NCBI GenBank assembly: GCA_947259275.1
Contig: CAMYMH010000002.1
Location: 62,001-126,000 of the forward strand
Reading direction: 5' to 3'
Length of the DNA stretch: 64,000 nucleotides
Source of the DNA: an uncultured Acidimicrobiaceae bacterium
GTDB lineage: Bacteria > Actinomycetota > Acidimicrobiia > Spongiisociales > SHLN01
The notes below the pieces were generated by a model. It was not told the origin of the DNA and did no database searches. It saw nothing but the letters and a program-made list of their open reading frames with translations. Within the stretch, counting starts at the first letter, position 1, and each line of letters opens with the position of its first letter. The translations under genes were made by a program, and so were the position numbers. Shown here one piece after another: positions 1 to 9,395 of this stretch.

Positions 1-856
1 TCGCGGCAAGGTTTTCGAGAGTCTCCCTGTCGGGTCCGTTCCCGGCTACCACAAGGTCGATGTCGGAGTGGGAGGTTGATAGGTCCGCAAAGATCCTGAT
101 GAGCCGGCTGATTCCCTTGACGTTGTCGTCGAGGCGACCTATGAACAGTATGTACCGACGGCGGGGATCGAGGCCGGCCTCTCGAGAGGCCTCAGTGCGG
201 TCTCGCGGCATGTAAGTTTCGGTGTCGATCGGGGTGAGGATCACGGTCGCCCGCTCTGCTCGAACGTTGAACCTTTCGATGAGTTTTTCTTTTTCCGCGG
301 CACTGGACACGATCAGAGAGTCCGCTCTCCGCAGCGTTCGTTTGCGCACCGGGATGCCAACGAACCCGGGAAGGGTGGATCCGGTGTGCATAGCAATGAC
401 GGGTATCTGGAGCATGCGCGCCATACCCAGGAGGACGTCGTAGCGACCTGTGGCGTAATCCTGAAGGAGGAATGCGTCGGGCCGGTCCTTGCGCAAGGTC
501 CGAATCAGCGGGGACGACAGGGGGGCGAGGTAGGAGGCGAACAGTGCGTATGCTCGATATCGGTTTCTCAGTCTCCAAGACCACCTTCTGGTGTAAAACA
601 TCCGCCACAGGGCGCGGTGGGCGATGGATGAGCGGACGAACTCGACCCGGCAACCAACGACTTCATGTGTGGCGCCTCGTATCTGTGGATCTAAGGACAG
701 CGAATACCAGGTGACATCGGCAATCGACTCCTGGATGACCGAGACGAAGGCGTGGTTTCCTGTGTGTGCCCACCGGGAAGCGAACTCCCTTTGCGTCACC
801 CCGTAATGGGGGTAGAAGTCTTCGAAGACGTCACCGTAGTCGAAAAAGGCGATCAT
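1..856 (-). CDS. GT4-type glycosyltransferase, C-terminus beyond window
   Basis: The frame is open from an ATG at 856 to the left edge (285 codons, no stop), so the gene is partial at its 3' end. The protein begins MIAFFDYGDVFEDFYPHYG. Its second half carries the usual hinge and start of a GT-B C-terminal domain: an ILFIGRLDDNVKGISRLI segment followed by DLVVAGNGPDRETL, the Glyco_transf_1 (GT4) pattern in which a nucleotide-sugar is bound. The start codon lies 41 bp downstream of the stop of the preceding gene in the same direction, so it is probably the distal gene of the polysaccharide operon. The donor and acceptor sugars cannot be read from the sequence. Confidence 0.85.
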   Translation of the reverse strand, partial: MIAFFDYGDVFEDFYPHYGVTQREFASRWAHTGNHAFVSVIQESIADVTWYSLSLDPQIRGATHEVVGCRVEFVRSSIAHRALWRMFYTRRWSWRLRNRYRAYALFASYLAPLSSPLIRTLRKDRPDAFLLQDYATGRYDVLLGMARMLQIPVIAMHTGSTLPGFVGIPVRKRTLRRADSLIVSSAAEKEKLIERFNVRAERATVILTPIDTETYMPRDRTEASREAGLDPRRRYILFIGRLDDNVKGISRLIRIFADLSTSHSDIDLVVAGNGPDRETLENLAA

Positions 857-897
857 TGGCCGGCGTTCCCTTCCGCCATCGGGAGTACGGCCGGCGC

Positions 898-2058
898 TCA
901 TTCTGCCGTAGCGCGGTCGATGAGATCACCGAGGATCTTCCGCGCCTCGAAGTACTCTTCGGCCATTGTTCGAGCGGCTAGGCAGTGCTCTTCGTATCGG
1001 TCGTTTAGGTCGTCGAGCGCCGCCAGTGCTTCATTCGGTGTCGAGAAGGGGATCACCCCGGTCCCGGTTTCCATCCAATCGGTGAAACCGGTGTCTTGCG
1101 CGATAACCGGACGCCCGCTAGCCAGGTAATTCGCGCTGCGCTCGGAGAACCATCCTGAGCGACTGGCGACGTATCCGTGCTTAGCTACGCTCAACTCCGC
1201 CTTTGATGCCTGAATGTAGTCCTGGTACGTCCATGGATGGCGCGTCACCTCGATCGGGTTTTGTAGTCGCCATCCGCCCTCTTGCATCCGGGCGCGGGGT
1301 GCGTCCGGGCTCCCAACTGCCAGCTCGAGCTTCTCCGCGGTTGCTAGCGGGAGATCCAAGTAAGGCTCAAACGACAAAGCCTTCATACCGTACGTGCGTC
1401 CATCCAGCTCGCGTGATGCGTAACTGTCCCACTGCATTACGGTCGTGATCGCCGCGCTCGGCCTTCCAGGCATAGCCGGCCATTGGTCGAGTACCACCGG
1501 TTGGGTGGTCGGCAGCCACTCAATACCGTCGCTCGGCACCGACGAAGCTCCGCGCGTGAGGTTGATCCCGAAGCTGAAGTAGCGATTGTGCTTCGCCATG
1601 GTCTCTGCCCGCCGAGGATCTGTGAGTGCCCGAATCTGACTAAACAGTGGATCTGTGTCAACCAGAACGCGAACCGGCACATCCTCGAGCCCATGCCGAA
1701 TGGCGTTGGCTCCCGACACGTTGAGGGCCAGGTCGGCCTCAACGCTGATATCCTCGGCCCGGTGCGCGAGTGGGCCATGCCACCGCTTTTGATGGGCCTC
1801 GTAGTATGCCCAACAGTCCTGCAGACCCAGGCGATCGAAGACCTGCGCGGCGTACCACAGACCATATGAGGGATCACGGCCGCTCACCCCGGTGCGTGGG
1901 TCATAACAGCTCCACGGGTCATCGCCGCTGTCCTCGAGAAAGGCAACCTCGAGTCCGAGTTGGCGAGCCGCCAGGACGTAATGGAGATAGTGCCATGACA
2001 TCCCCCCCAGGGGCATCCGCACGACGTAGCCGAGGACGACGATCCGGAGTCCTGACAT
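898..2058 (-). CDS. glycosyltransferase-like protein, paralogue A of three
   Basis: A 386-residue protein. An N-terminal PLGGMSWHYLHYVLAARQLG segment and a C-terminal SGWFSERSANYLASGRPVI stretch followed by QDTGF are shared with the products at 2058-3227 and 4107-5348. The C-terminal block resembles the nucleotide-sugar-binding end of GT-B glycosyltransferases, where a conserved acidic/Gly region closes over the donor. I chose ATG 2058, which overlaps the upstream stop by one base (TGATG); a TTG one codon earlier is possible. No signal peptide or membrane segment is visible, so it is probably cytosolic. The exact sugar is unknown. Confidence 0.75.
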   Translation of the reverse strand: MSGLRIVVLGYVVRMPLGGMSWHYLHYVLAARQLGLEVAFLEDSGDDPWSCYDPRTGVSGRDPSYGLWYAAQVFDRLGLQDCWAYYEAHQKRWHGPLAHRAEDISVEADLALNVSGANAIRHGLEDVPVRVLVDTDPLFSQIRALTDPRRAETMAKHNRYFSFGINLTRGASSVPSDGIEWLPTTQPVVLDQWPAMPGRPSAAITTVMQWDSYASRELDGRTYGMKALSFEPYLDLPLATAEKLELAVGSPDAPRARMQEGGWRLQNPIEVTRHPWTYQDYIQASKAELSVAKHGYVASRSGWFSERSANYLASGRPVIAQDTGFTDWMETGTGVIPFSTPNEALAALDDLNDRYEEHCLAARTMAEEYFEARKILGDLIDRATAE

Positions 2059-3227
2059 CAAGTCGCCGACGTGGAGGCCTGCGCACTGGCCTCTTCGAGG
2101 AATCGGCGCAGGACGGGTTCTGCGTCCAGATGATCTCTGGCTATCTCCCGAGCGCGAACTTGGTGCCTGTGTGGCCTGAGATTGATCTCTTCGATTGCCG
2201 CCGCGGCTTCGTCGATGTTTGTGACCGCGAACAGGCCCTCGCCGGTCGGCAGATGAGCGCTGAAACCAGTGTCCTGCAATATCACCGGTCGCCCTGAGGC
2301 CAAATATGCGGCACTTCGATCACTGAACCAACCGGTGTTGAACTCCACAAAGACGTTCTTGCAGACCGAGAACTCGCCGGCCGAGCCAGCGATGAAGGCC
2401 GTGAAGGAATCATATGTGGCAGATTCGCCATGGCCGCTGTGAAGTTTCCACCCGTGCTTGCGGAGCCGTTCCGCCGGCACGTCGCGGCCGCTGGCAGCCA
2501 GCACGAGAGAGGACCGAACTCGACGTGGCAGGGTGCCAAACTTCTCGAACTCGACGTCCTTTTGGCCGTACCGAGCGCCTTGATACTCGATCGGGTCGTG
2601 AGATTGCCAGTTCATGAGGGTGGTGAACGGTGCGTCGTCGGCGGGAGACGGCATGCCGGCGAAGAGGTCGACGACGACGGGATGAAACAAGTGCCGCCAC
2701 AGACGGCCTACATGCGGCGCTGGGGACAGGTCAGTTCCAACGTTTGCCCCCACCGTGAAGTAGGCGTCGTAGTCGTGAAGTCGCTCGCCGGCCGCCCGTG
2801 ACTTGGCCATCTTGATCTGGTTGAAGCCCGGCTCGCCGTCGATGAGCACTCGCAGCCCAGACGAGGCGGCCTCTTCGAGCCATGTGCCGTGGGTACCCAT
2901 GTCGATGAAGATATCTGTTTCGGCAAAGATCGCTTCAATGCGCTTCCTTTCCAGACCGTGGTACCCACCGTGAGCATCAACGAAGCACCAGCGCTCTGCA
3001 AGATCGAACCGGTTGAGAAGCGATGACGCTGCGGACATGCCGAAGGAACAGTCATCACCCATCGAGTTACTCCTGGGATCGAAGCACGAGTTTGGGTACC
3101 CGGCCTTCTCGACGAAGTAGACGTCGTGACCGAGGCGCTGGAACCCGACGAGGTACTGAAGCACGTGCGACATCATCCCGCCGAGGGGATAGCGAATGAA
3201 GTAGGAGCCGAAGACTATGCGAGCCAT
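2058..3227 (-). CDS. glycosyltransferase-like protein, paralogue B of three
   Basis: A 389-residue paralogue of its two neighbours. It has the N-terminal RYPLGGMMSHVLQYLVGFQ motif with LGHDVYFVE just after, and the C-terminal TGWFSDRSAAYLASGRPVI motif ending in QDTGFS. The central part (VLIDGEPGFNQIK, TTLMNWQSHDPIEY) aligns with equivalent segments in the paralogues, so duplication and divergence are clear. The start ATG at 3227 lies 1 bp after the pyruvyl-transferase stop, so the pair is likely cotranslated. By analogy with GT-B enzymes it probably transfers a sugar during repeat-unit assembly, but it has no recognised substrate signature. Confidence 0.75.
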   Translation of the reverse strand: MARIVFGSYFIRYPLGGMMSHVLQYLVGFQRLGHDVYFVEKAGYPNSCFDPRSNSMGDDCSFGMSAASSLLNRFDLAERWCFVDAHGGYHGLERKRIEAIFAETDIFIDMGTHGTWLEEAASSGLRVLIDGEPGFNQIKMAKSRAAGERLHDYDAYFTVGANVGTDLSPAPHVGRLWRHLFHPVVVDLFAGMPSPADDAPFTTLMNWQSHDPIEYQGARYGQKDVEFEKFGTLPRRVRSSLVLAASGRDVPAERLRKHGWKLHSGHGESATYDSFTAFIAGSAGEFSVCKNVFVEFNTGWFSDRSAAYLASGRPVILQDTGFSAHLPTGEGLFAVTNIDEAAAAIEEINLRPHRHQVRAREIARDHLDAEPVLRRFLEEASAQASTSAT

Positions 3228-3228
3228 G

Positions 3229-4110
3229 TCAGGGCGCTCGGTCGACGAACGCGATGAAGCGGTCTCGCATGTCCATTACGGCTCGCGTCGCGTCTACGGC
3301 ACATTCACTTGCGGCGGTTCTTGCCTCATCACTCAGGCAAAAATCGAGCGCCTCGACGAGTTGCTTCCCTTCGATGGCATCAGCTGTGAAGCAAATGGGC
3401 CATCCGACCGTGGCGGCCTGGCGAGCGATCTTTGCTCCGCCGGCGATGGGGTCGATCGCCAATGCAGGGACTCCATTCTTGAGTGCCAGCACCATCCCGT
3501 GGAGCCGAGTCGTGACCACCGCATCCATGCGAGCGATCGCTGATTCAACCTGGGTTGAAGTATGAAAGGCGGCTTCATTCGTGTCGAGCCGTGTGTCGAT
3601 GGGCACACTCGCCAGATCGCGTGTAGTAAGCAGCTGCTCGATCGCATCGTTCGCCGCTGCGTGCAACGCCCTATCGCGGTACTCGGTCTGAAGATGTGCT
3701 TTGACTACGCCGATGACAGGAACTCGCGGACCACGGGCCAGGAAAGTTACATCGGGGTGGGCGCCTTCCGAGCTGTCGCGCTCGACGAGCAGGTCGAATG
3801 GATTCCACTCGCCGAGCGGCTGGAGCATCGAGAGGTTCACTCCGATTAGCCGGCAGTGCGCGAAGCGAGGTAGGAACTCGATGATGGGAGGTCCGTTGCC
3901 GAATGGGCCGCACACGAACACCACCTGGTCGTAGTCCCCCGGGGGGATGGTGCGCCAGTTGACCCCTTCCTCAAAAGGCGGAGCCACTGCGACATCGAAG
4001 GGCTCATCGACGGCCGCCAGCCAGTCTCCCACCAGATCGCGAGCGATCAGGTCGCCCGCCGTCGCACCCATGTGCTCAAAACTGAACCAGCCGGCAAGGA
4101 GGGTTCTCAT
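3229..4110 (-). CDS. polysaccharide pyruvyl transferase family protein
   Basis: A 293-residue protein of the PF04230 type. The diagnostic segment is near the C-terminus: VVTTRLHGMVLALKNGVPAL followed by AIDPIAGGAKI, the conserved RLH and the Gly-rich phosphate-binding region of CsaB/WcaK-like ketal-pyruvyl transferases. These enzymes move pyruvate from PEP onto a sugar of a surface polysaccharide, adding negative charge. The N-terminus (RTLLAGWFSFEHMGATAGDL) replaces the usual GxxNxGD start and is somewhat divergent. The start overlaps the upstream stop by 4 bp (ATGA). It sits inside the run of three glycosyltransferase paralogues, which suggests the product is a pyruvylated glycan. Confidence 0.8.
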   Translation of the reverse strand: MRTLLAGWFSFEHMGATAGDLIARDLVGDWLAAVDEPFDVAVAPPFEEGVNWRTIPPGDYDQVVFVCGPFGNGPPIIEFLPRFAHCRLIGVNLSMLQPLGEWNPFDLLVERDSSEGAHPDVTFLARGPRVPVIGVVKAHLQTEYRDRALHAAANDAIEQLLTTRDLASVPIDTRLDTNEAAFHTSTQVESAIARMDAVVTTRLHGMVLALKNGVPALAIDPIAGGAKIARQAATVGWPICFTADAIEGKQLVEALDFCLSDEARTAASECAVDATRAVMDMRDRFIAFVDRAP

Positions 4111-5348
4111 GATGCCGGCAGTGCGGAGGGTTTTGACTGCATCGCTCGCTCAACCAGATCCGTCAGCACTTGTTTGGAATCGAAATACTCACGGGCAACC
4201 GCCAGCGCCGCATCTGAGTGACGGCTATAGCCGCTTTCGACTGCGTCGACTGCTATAGCCGCCTCGGTCAGATCGTTGAAAGCAAGGAGCCCGTCACCCA
4301 CCGGCAGCAGATTGGAAAACCCGGTCTCCTGGACGATCACCGGACGCCCTGCGGCAAGGTAACAGGCCGAACGCGTGCTGAACCATCCCGTTCGCATTGC
4401 CACATAAACCTGCTTCGCAACGGAAATCTCACCCTTTGAGCTCGCAATGAAGTCGAGGTAGCTCTCTGGTGTGACCGTCGACGCTGGGGCATCCACGACC
4501 TCCCACCCATGAGCTGCTAGCCGGGCGGTCGGAGCGGAGAGTCCTCCCAGCGCGACGCGGAAGGAGGATTCGAGCCGCCCTGGAAGGTCAATCAGCTTCT
4601 CAAATTCGAATCCCTTGCTGTGGTACTCGTCACCGTCGTATACGACTGGTCCGTTGAAAGCACTCCAAGTCATGACCGTGGTCCAGGGCGCGTTCATCGG
4701 TAGGGCCGCGGAGAAACGCCACTGATCCAGCACGACAGGCATGCGGGTTGGTTTCCAAGCGAAGCCCGCCTCGGGTATCAGACAACCTTCGTTGTTGATG
4801 TTCTCTCCGTATGTGAAGAAGACGTCGTGGCTGTCCACGAGATCACACCACCGATCGACGTTCTCCGACCATGCAAACCGCTCGAGGTACACAATTTGGT
4901 TGTAGCCGGGATCCGTGTCAACGAATCCCTTCACGCATTGCGGGCCCAAGAATTCGGGGATCATGTTGGCACCGCTTATGTTCAGAAAGAGATCAGCGGT
5001 CTTGGCTACGTCGGTGAAAGCCGAATCGCTCATACCGAAGTGCTGAGTGTGGAGATGGTTGTAATGCCATCGATCTGCCAGCTCGGGGGCGTGTCGGTCG
5101 AAGAAACCGCCGAGGAAGTCGGCGGAGTAGGACCCGTCGTCGGTGTACGTCCGCCGAATCGGCTGATACGGCCAGGTCCACGTGTCCTCGTGGTAATAGA
5201 CGTCGTGGCCGAGGCGGGCAAGACCCACCACGTACTGGAGGTAATCCCACGCGACGCCGCCAAGCGGGTATTGGGCAGCGAGACCGCTCACGATGATCCG
5301 AAGCGAGGCCCCCGGATTGCCGCCGGCAGTCACGAAAACCGCCTCCAT
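4107..5348 (-). CDS. glycosyltransferase-like protein, paralogue C of three
   Basis: A 413-residue product from ATG 5348. Alignment with the two paralogues suggests the conserved part begins only at LRIIVSGLAAQYPLGG, so a GTG start some 20 codons downstream is also possible; a TTG at 5384 would add 12 residues. The C-terminus has TGWFSTRSACYLAAGRPVIV followed by QETGFSNLLP. As in paralogue A, a VDTDPGYNQI segment occupies the middle. The 3' end overlaps the pyruvyl-transferase start (ATGA). Most likely a cytosolic GT-B-type enzyme of the same glycan pathway; its sugar specificity is not recognisable. Confidence 0.75.
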   Translation of the reverse strand: MEAVFVTAGGNPGASLRIIVSGLAAQYPLGGVAWDYLQYVVGLARLGHDVYYHEDTWTWPYQPIRRTYTDDGSYSADFLGGFFDRHAPELADRWHYNHLHTQHFGMSDSAFTDVAKTADLFLNISGANMIPEFLGPQCVKGFVDTDPGYNQIVYLERFAWSENVDRWCDLVDSHDVFFTYGENINNEGCLIPEAGFAWKPTRMPVVLDQWRFSAALPMNAPWTTVMTWSAFNGPVVYDGDEYHSKGFEFEKLIDLPGRLESSFRVALGGLSAPTARLAAHGWEVVDAPASTVTPESYLDFIASSKGEISVAKQVYVAMRTGWFSTRSACYLAAGRPVIVQETGFSNLLPVGDGLLAFNDLTEAAIAVDAVESGYSRHSDAALAVAREYFDSKQVLTDLVERAMQSKPSALPAS

Positions 5349-5427
5349 CGACGACGTGCGGCCCTGGAGGTTGACGATACGCAATCGAGCCGCCGGTCCG
5401 CTGCCAGATTGAGGCGGCCACGCTCTG

Positions 5428-6366
5428 TCATGAGAACCCTCCTCGAGCCTTCATCGACTCGAGTGCTAGCCAACTCGAGTGGGCGTCTTGTAGCCACGAC
5501 TCTGCCGAATCGGCGGTGAGTCCTCGCCGGTGCCAGTTCCAGAGTGTCGCAAGCCCATAGAAGACCCGCGCCGCGTGAAGATCGGTCACTGGTCCTATTA
5601 CAGCGGGGGAAGCGCATGCGCTGCGGTATGTCGCGAGGCACCAATCTGCTGGCGCCTTCGGCCAGCCGAGCGTAAGCGCGGCCAGGTCGAGGGCCCGCGG
5701 TCCCCTGCCCCACGCATCCCAGTCGACGAACCTTGGATATCCCGCGCTGTCGATGATGACATTGTTGGCGAAGAGCTCCCCGTGGATGATGCCACCCGGA
5801 GCCGCGCGTGCTAGCACGTGACGAAGTCCCGTCCTGGCTTCGAGGGTCCACGCATGCTCGTGGGCCCACGTGGGTGCCATGAGCTCGATACGGCCGATCC
5901 AGACTTCGAAGTGGTCGCGGTCGAACAGATTCGACGTTTCGATTGGCGGTTCAACCGAGCCGAGGGCGTCGTGCAGCTGCGCGAGTGCCACGATGGCCCG
6001 TTCGAGGACGTCGCTTCGAGAGTTGTGGTCGAGCCGAACGCCTTTCAGGTACTCGAAGATCACAAACTCCTCGCCGACGTCGGTCACACCACTTGCGATC
6101 AGGCGAGGCGTATAGGACGCACTGGGTGCGAAATGCTCATGGAAGCCGAGTTCGCGAGCGGGACCCCGATGATGACCGGTGGCGGGGTCCGTGTAAGAGA
6201 TGCCGAACTTGACGAATACCGTTCTTTGTTTGGAATCCACCACGAACGACTCGAAGGTCGAGGAGTACTCGTTCCACGAAACGTCGATGATCGGGAGGGC
6301 CCCCGCTTGATGCATTGCCTGCTCGATGCTCTTGCGCCGTTCCTCCGTCAGCATCAGGTAGCACAC
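5428..6366 (-). CDS. APH-fold kinase family protein (copy 1)
   Basis: A 312-residue protein with the aminoglycoside/choline-kinase-like fold. It has a catalytic-loop match IIHGELFANNVIID and a metal-binding FVDWDAWGRGPRALDLA segment, corresponding to Brenner motif HxDxxxxN and the DxD of phosphotransferases. The catalytic Asp is replaced by Glu (HGE). Upstream, the FVKFG and FVIFEYLKG segments match the nucleotide-binding lobe and hinge. GTG 6366 follows the preceding stop by 4 bp; an ATG four codons inside is an alternative start. In a glycan cluster it may phosphorylate a sugar or lipid acceptor rather than an antibiotic; this role is inference. Confidence 0.75.
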   Translation of the reverse strand: MCYLMLTEERRKSIEQAMHQAGALPIIDVSWNEYSSTFESFVVDSKQRTVFVKFGISYTDPATGHHRGPARELGFHEHFAPSASYTPRLIASGVTDVGEEFVIFEYLKGVRLDHNSRSDVLERAIVALAQLHDALGSVEPPIETSNLFDRDHFEVWIGRIELMAPTWAHEHAWTLEARTGLRHVLARAAPGGIIHGELFANNVIIDSAGYPRFVDWDAWGRGPRALDLAALTLGWPKAPADWCLATYRSACASPAVIGPVTDLHAARVFYGLATLWNWHRRGLTADSAESWLQDAHSSWLALESMKARGGFS

Positions 6367-6370
6367 GATC

Positions 6371-7318
6371 TCATACGACCTCAGCGTGCAGGTCCAATAG
6401 TTGCCTCAATCGCCTGGGCGGCAAGGGGGCGGTCTCCACAGACGGCTTCATCGTTCGTAGCCAGCGTGCATGCAGGATCATCTCGGCCAGCATGAGACGC
6501 CGGTGCATGCCTTCGGGCGGTGGGTGGTGCCACCGAGCGGCTGCATACCCATTGATCGCTCGCTTCCGCACGTCGCCTGGCCAGCCATCGATGAGCATCG
6601 CGAGGTCCAACTCAGTGGGACCGCGCGCTGCAGACTCCCAGTCGACCGGGTAGACCTGCTGGTCGTGAAACAGGACGTTTTTCGGGTAGTACTCGCCGTG
6701 GATGATCGAGTCCGCGCCGGCGAGGAGCTCCGGAATTGCGAGATGTGACAGGAATGACAGGGCCTCTAGATAGCGGGGGAATATCATGCTTCTGGACTTA
6801 GGGTCGCACCACTTCTGGAGAAGCGGGTCCGTGTACACCCGCACCCAATCAAGACCCGGATCGCCGACGATGTGACTTGCCTGACGATGGAGCGAGCCGA
6901 GCCACCGCGCCGCGGAGACCAAACCATGTCCTCCGGGCACTTTCTTGACACGAACGGCATCCGGGAGGCCCTCGAGGACGAGGATGGTATTGCCATCGGA
7001 GTGAGATACGCGACCGTAAAACCGAACAGTACAGACGTCGAGACGAGGAAGGAGATCCTCGTATACGCGCGCCTCGTAAGTCACGCCCCCTCTGGGCCCA
7101 TTGTCGCCGTGACCAATCCTGTCGTCGTACTTGATGAAGAAGTAGGCGCCCGGCTGGCCGGGGATTTCGACGTGAACCAAGTCCTTGGGGAAGGTTCCCT
7201 GGATCAGATGCGTGCGCGCTGTGATCCACCGGGGTTGAATAGTTCTTCCGATCACGCGAGAGAGAAGCGTCGCGAGGTCGACATCTGACCGCTCGGCAGG
7301 GCGGGGCGAGGTCGTCAT
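6371..7318 (-). CDS. APH-fold kinase family protein (copy 2)
   Basis: A 315-residue paralogue of the next gene. It carries SIIHGEYYPKNVLFH and VYPVDWESAARGPTELDLAM, the catalytic loop and metal-binding segment of the APH phosphotransferase superfamily. Again Glu stands in place of the canonical catalytic Asp, and the second metal site reads DWE. The N-terminal lobe has an AYFFIKYDDR strand with the expected ATP-binding Lys. The start is the ATG at 7318; no strong ribosome-binding site is visible. About 230 bp separates it from the exporter gene; I see no gene, hairpin or repeat in that gap. The substrate is unknown. Confidence 0.75.
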   Translation of the reverse strand: MTTSPRPAERSDVDLATLLSRVIGRTIQPRWITARTHLIQGTFPKDLVHVEIPGQPGAYFFIKYDDRIGHGDNGPRGGVTYEARVYEDLLPRLDVCTVRFYGRVSHSDGNTILVLEGLPDAVRVKKVPGGHGLVSAARWLGSLHRQASHIVGDPGLDWVRVYTDPLLQKWCDPKSRSMIFPRYLEALSFLSHLAIPELLAGADSIIHGEYYPKNVLFHDQQVYPVDWESAARGPTELDLAMLIDGWPGDVRKRAINGYAAARWHHPPPEGMHRRLMLAEMILHARWLRTMKPSVETAPLPPRRLRQLLDLHAEVV

Positions 7319-7548
7319 GAACGCGGCATCCCGGCAGGAGGAATCACGAAGCGGGGTTGGTTCCGATCCAAGCTGAGATGGCGGAGCGTTCGCTCTGGGC
7401 AGGCCATCAGTGCTTTGGTCGCGTCCGCTCGATGGGTCGGACCGTGACTATTGGAGAGCCAAGTCTCGCCCGGGATCTCAGGAGGTTGAGGGCGCCGTCA
7501 GACCAACCCATCGCAGAAGATGCTCTGTGCGGTGGGCTCATCTGCATC

Positions 7549-9372
7549 TCACCTCGCGTCGTCATGCGCTGCGGCTTTCGTGCGTGTCCCTGGTTGGGCC
7601 GGATCTGAGGAGGAGACGATTCGGGAACGGCCCGCCTCGATCTCGATCAGCGTGTCGCATCCTTCCAAGGTGCTCTTTCGGTGAGCGATCATGAGAGTGG
7701 TCCGGCCCTTGATCAGGCGTTCGAGTGCGACCATGATCGCCGATTCAGTGCCCACGTCCACCGAGCTGGTTGGCTCGTCGAGGATCAGGATCGGCGCGTC
7801 TTTGAGAAATGCCCGAGCGAGGGAGATGCGCTGGCGCTCGCCCCCTGAGAGGCGCATTCCTCGCTCACCGACGACAGTACCGTAACCATCGGGCAGTTGC
7901 ATAACGAAGTCATGCGCCTCTGCCGCCTCGGCTGCGGCCTTCACCTCTTCGAAGCCTGCAGACGGCCGAGCGTAGGCGATGTTGTCGGCGATGCTGGTTG
8001 AGAAAAGCACCGGTTCCTGCAGGACGACTCCGAACTGCCGACGTAGGTCGGCGAGTTTGTATTGGCGTAGGTCGATGCCGTCGAGCGCTATTCGACCCGC
8101 TGAGGGGTCATAGAAACGGGTGATGAGACTGACAAGGGTGGTCTTGCCTGCACCGGTAGGCCCGGCGATGCCGATACGGGCGCCCCGACGAGCCTCGAAA
8201 CTCACGTCATGGAGCACGGGATCGCCGCCGCCGTAAGAAAACGATACGTGCTTGACATCGAGTCGGCCCTGCGCCCTTCGTATACGTCTTGCGTGGGGGC
8301 GCTCCTTGACGCTCGGTATTTCGTCGATCAACTCGAAGGCGCGTTGAGCGCCGGCCAGATGGTTCTGCAGGCTCACAGCCTGCTGACTGATCGACGAGAG
8401 AGGTCCGTACAGCTGACCGAGATACGACAGGACTATGAGTAGCCCGCCGAGGGTGAGGGCACCGGACTGCACGTTCTGAATGCCAATAAATAGGACCAGG
8501 GCTGTGCCTGAAGCCGTGACGAGGTTGATTAGAACGCGAAAAGCGCTCTCGGATATCGCTAGTCCGAGGCGGGCGCGCATCCCGGCTCGCGATTGGTCGA
8601 CGAATCTTTCGGTCTCAGCATCCTCGCGGCCAAACGCCTTGACCACTCGGAAAGACGTCAGTACCTCCTGGACGACTTTCAGGGCCGATGTCTCGATCTG
8701 CTTGGTTTCTCGGTACCTGCTTCGCATGCGAACCGAGAAACCTCGCGCCGACAAGAACAGGAAAGGCGAGACTGTCAACGCCACCACGCCCAGTTGCCAG
8801 TTGATGCGCAGAATCACGAAGAGCATCGTTACCAGCGTTATCAAGGACGAAACGAACCTGATCACGCTGTACACCGCGATCCACTGCACGGCTGGAGCGT
8901 CGTTCTGGATGCGGTAGATGGAGTCGGCCGTGCCGCGGCCGTCGTGGAACGAAAACGATAACCGCTGCGCATGTTCCAGCAGCCGGGCGCGGAAGCCGAG
9001 AGTTAGACGCTCTCCCGTGTAGAGCTGAAGGAGGTACAGACCTTGGCCCTGAACCTGCATCAGTAGCACCACTACCACTTGCAGGGCCGCCGCAACGATC
9101 AGCAACCGAAACGAGGAGGACTCGAGTGAAGCCGGGACGACGAGACTCACGAACGAGGGCAGGGGCTCGGTGCCGATGACACTGTCCACTGCGATCTTCA
9201 GGGCGACTGGACTGAGCAGGGCAAGCGGTGTGCCTAGCAGTGAAACCGCGAAAATGGCCACGATTCGTCGGCGGTGCGGCTGAGCCTCCTGGTAGACGCG
9301 CTTAAGCAGCGAAAGATTGCCCTCGGTCGGCCGGGCTGATCTTGCCGGCGTGGAGTCCGTCGTGGCGTTCAT
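7549..9372 (-). CDS. ABC transporter, type I exporter half-transporter (fused TMD-NBD)
   Basis: A 607-residue protein from ATG 9372 (MNATTDSTPARS). An open frame extends further upstream but overlaps the neighbouring gene, so it was not used. Six membrane segments occupy about residues 40-330. The nucleotide-binding domain has Walker A GPTGAGKTTL, a Q-loop region FGVVLQEPVLF, signature LSGGERQRISLARAF, Walker B ILILDEPTSSVD and a switch His in MIAHRKST. It is an MsbA/lipid-exporter-like homodimerising protein. Lying between the kinases and the membrane GT2 fusion, it most likely exports a lipid-linked or finished glycan, an inference from context. Confidence 0.9.
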   Translation of the reverse strand: MNATTDSTPARSARPTEGNLSLLKRVYQEAQPHRRRIVAIFAVSLLGTPLALLSPVALKIAVDSVIGTEPLPSFVSLVVPASLESSSFRLLIVAAALQVVVVLLMQVQGQGLYLLQLYTGERLTLGFRARLLEHAQRLSFSFHDGRGTADSIYRIQNDAPAVQWIAVYSVIRFVSSLITLVTMLFVILRINWQLGVVALTVSPFLFLSARGFSVRMRSRYRETKQIETSALKVVQEVLTSFRVVKAFGREDAETERFVDQSRAGMRARLGLAISESAFRVLINLVTASGTALVLFIGIQNVQSGALTLGGLLIVLSYLGQLYGPLSSISQQAVSLQNHLAGAQRAFELIDEIPSVKERPHARRIRRAQGRLDVKHVSFSYGGGDPVLHDVSFEARRGARIGIAGPTGAGKTTLVSLITRFYDPSAGRIALDGIDLRQYKLADLRRQFGVVLQEPVLFSTSIADNIAYARPSAGFEEVKAAAEAAEAHDFVMQLPDGYGTVVGERGMRLSGGERQRISLARAFLKDAPILILDEPTSSVDVGTESAIMVALERLIKGRTTLMIAHRKSTLEGCDTLIEIEAGRSRIVSSSDPAQPGTRTKAAAHDDAR

Positions 9373-9395
9373 CGACTGCGCTCGGCGACCGCTCT

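Noticed and set aside
7319-7548. Possible small gene or RNA between the APH kinase and ABC exporter
   Set aside because: The open frames there lack ribosome sites and protein-like composition, and no tRNA-like fold or repeat was found.
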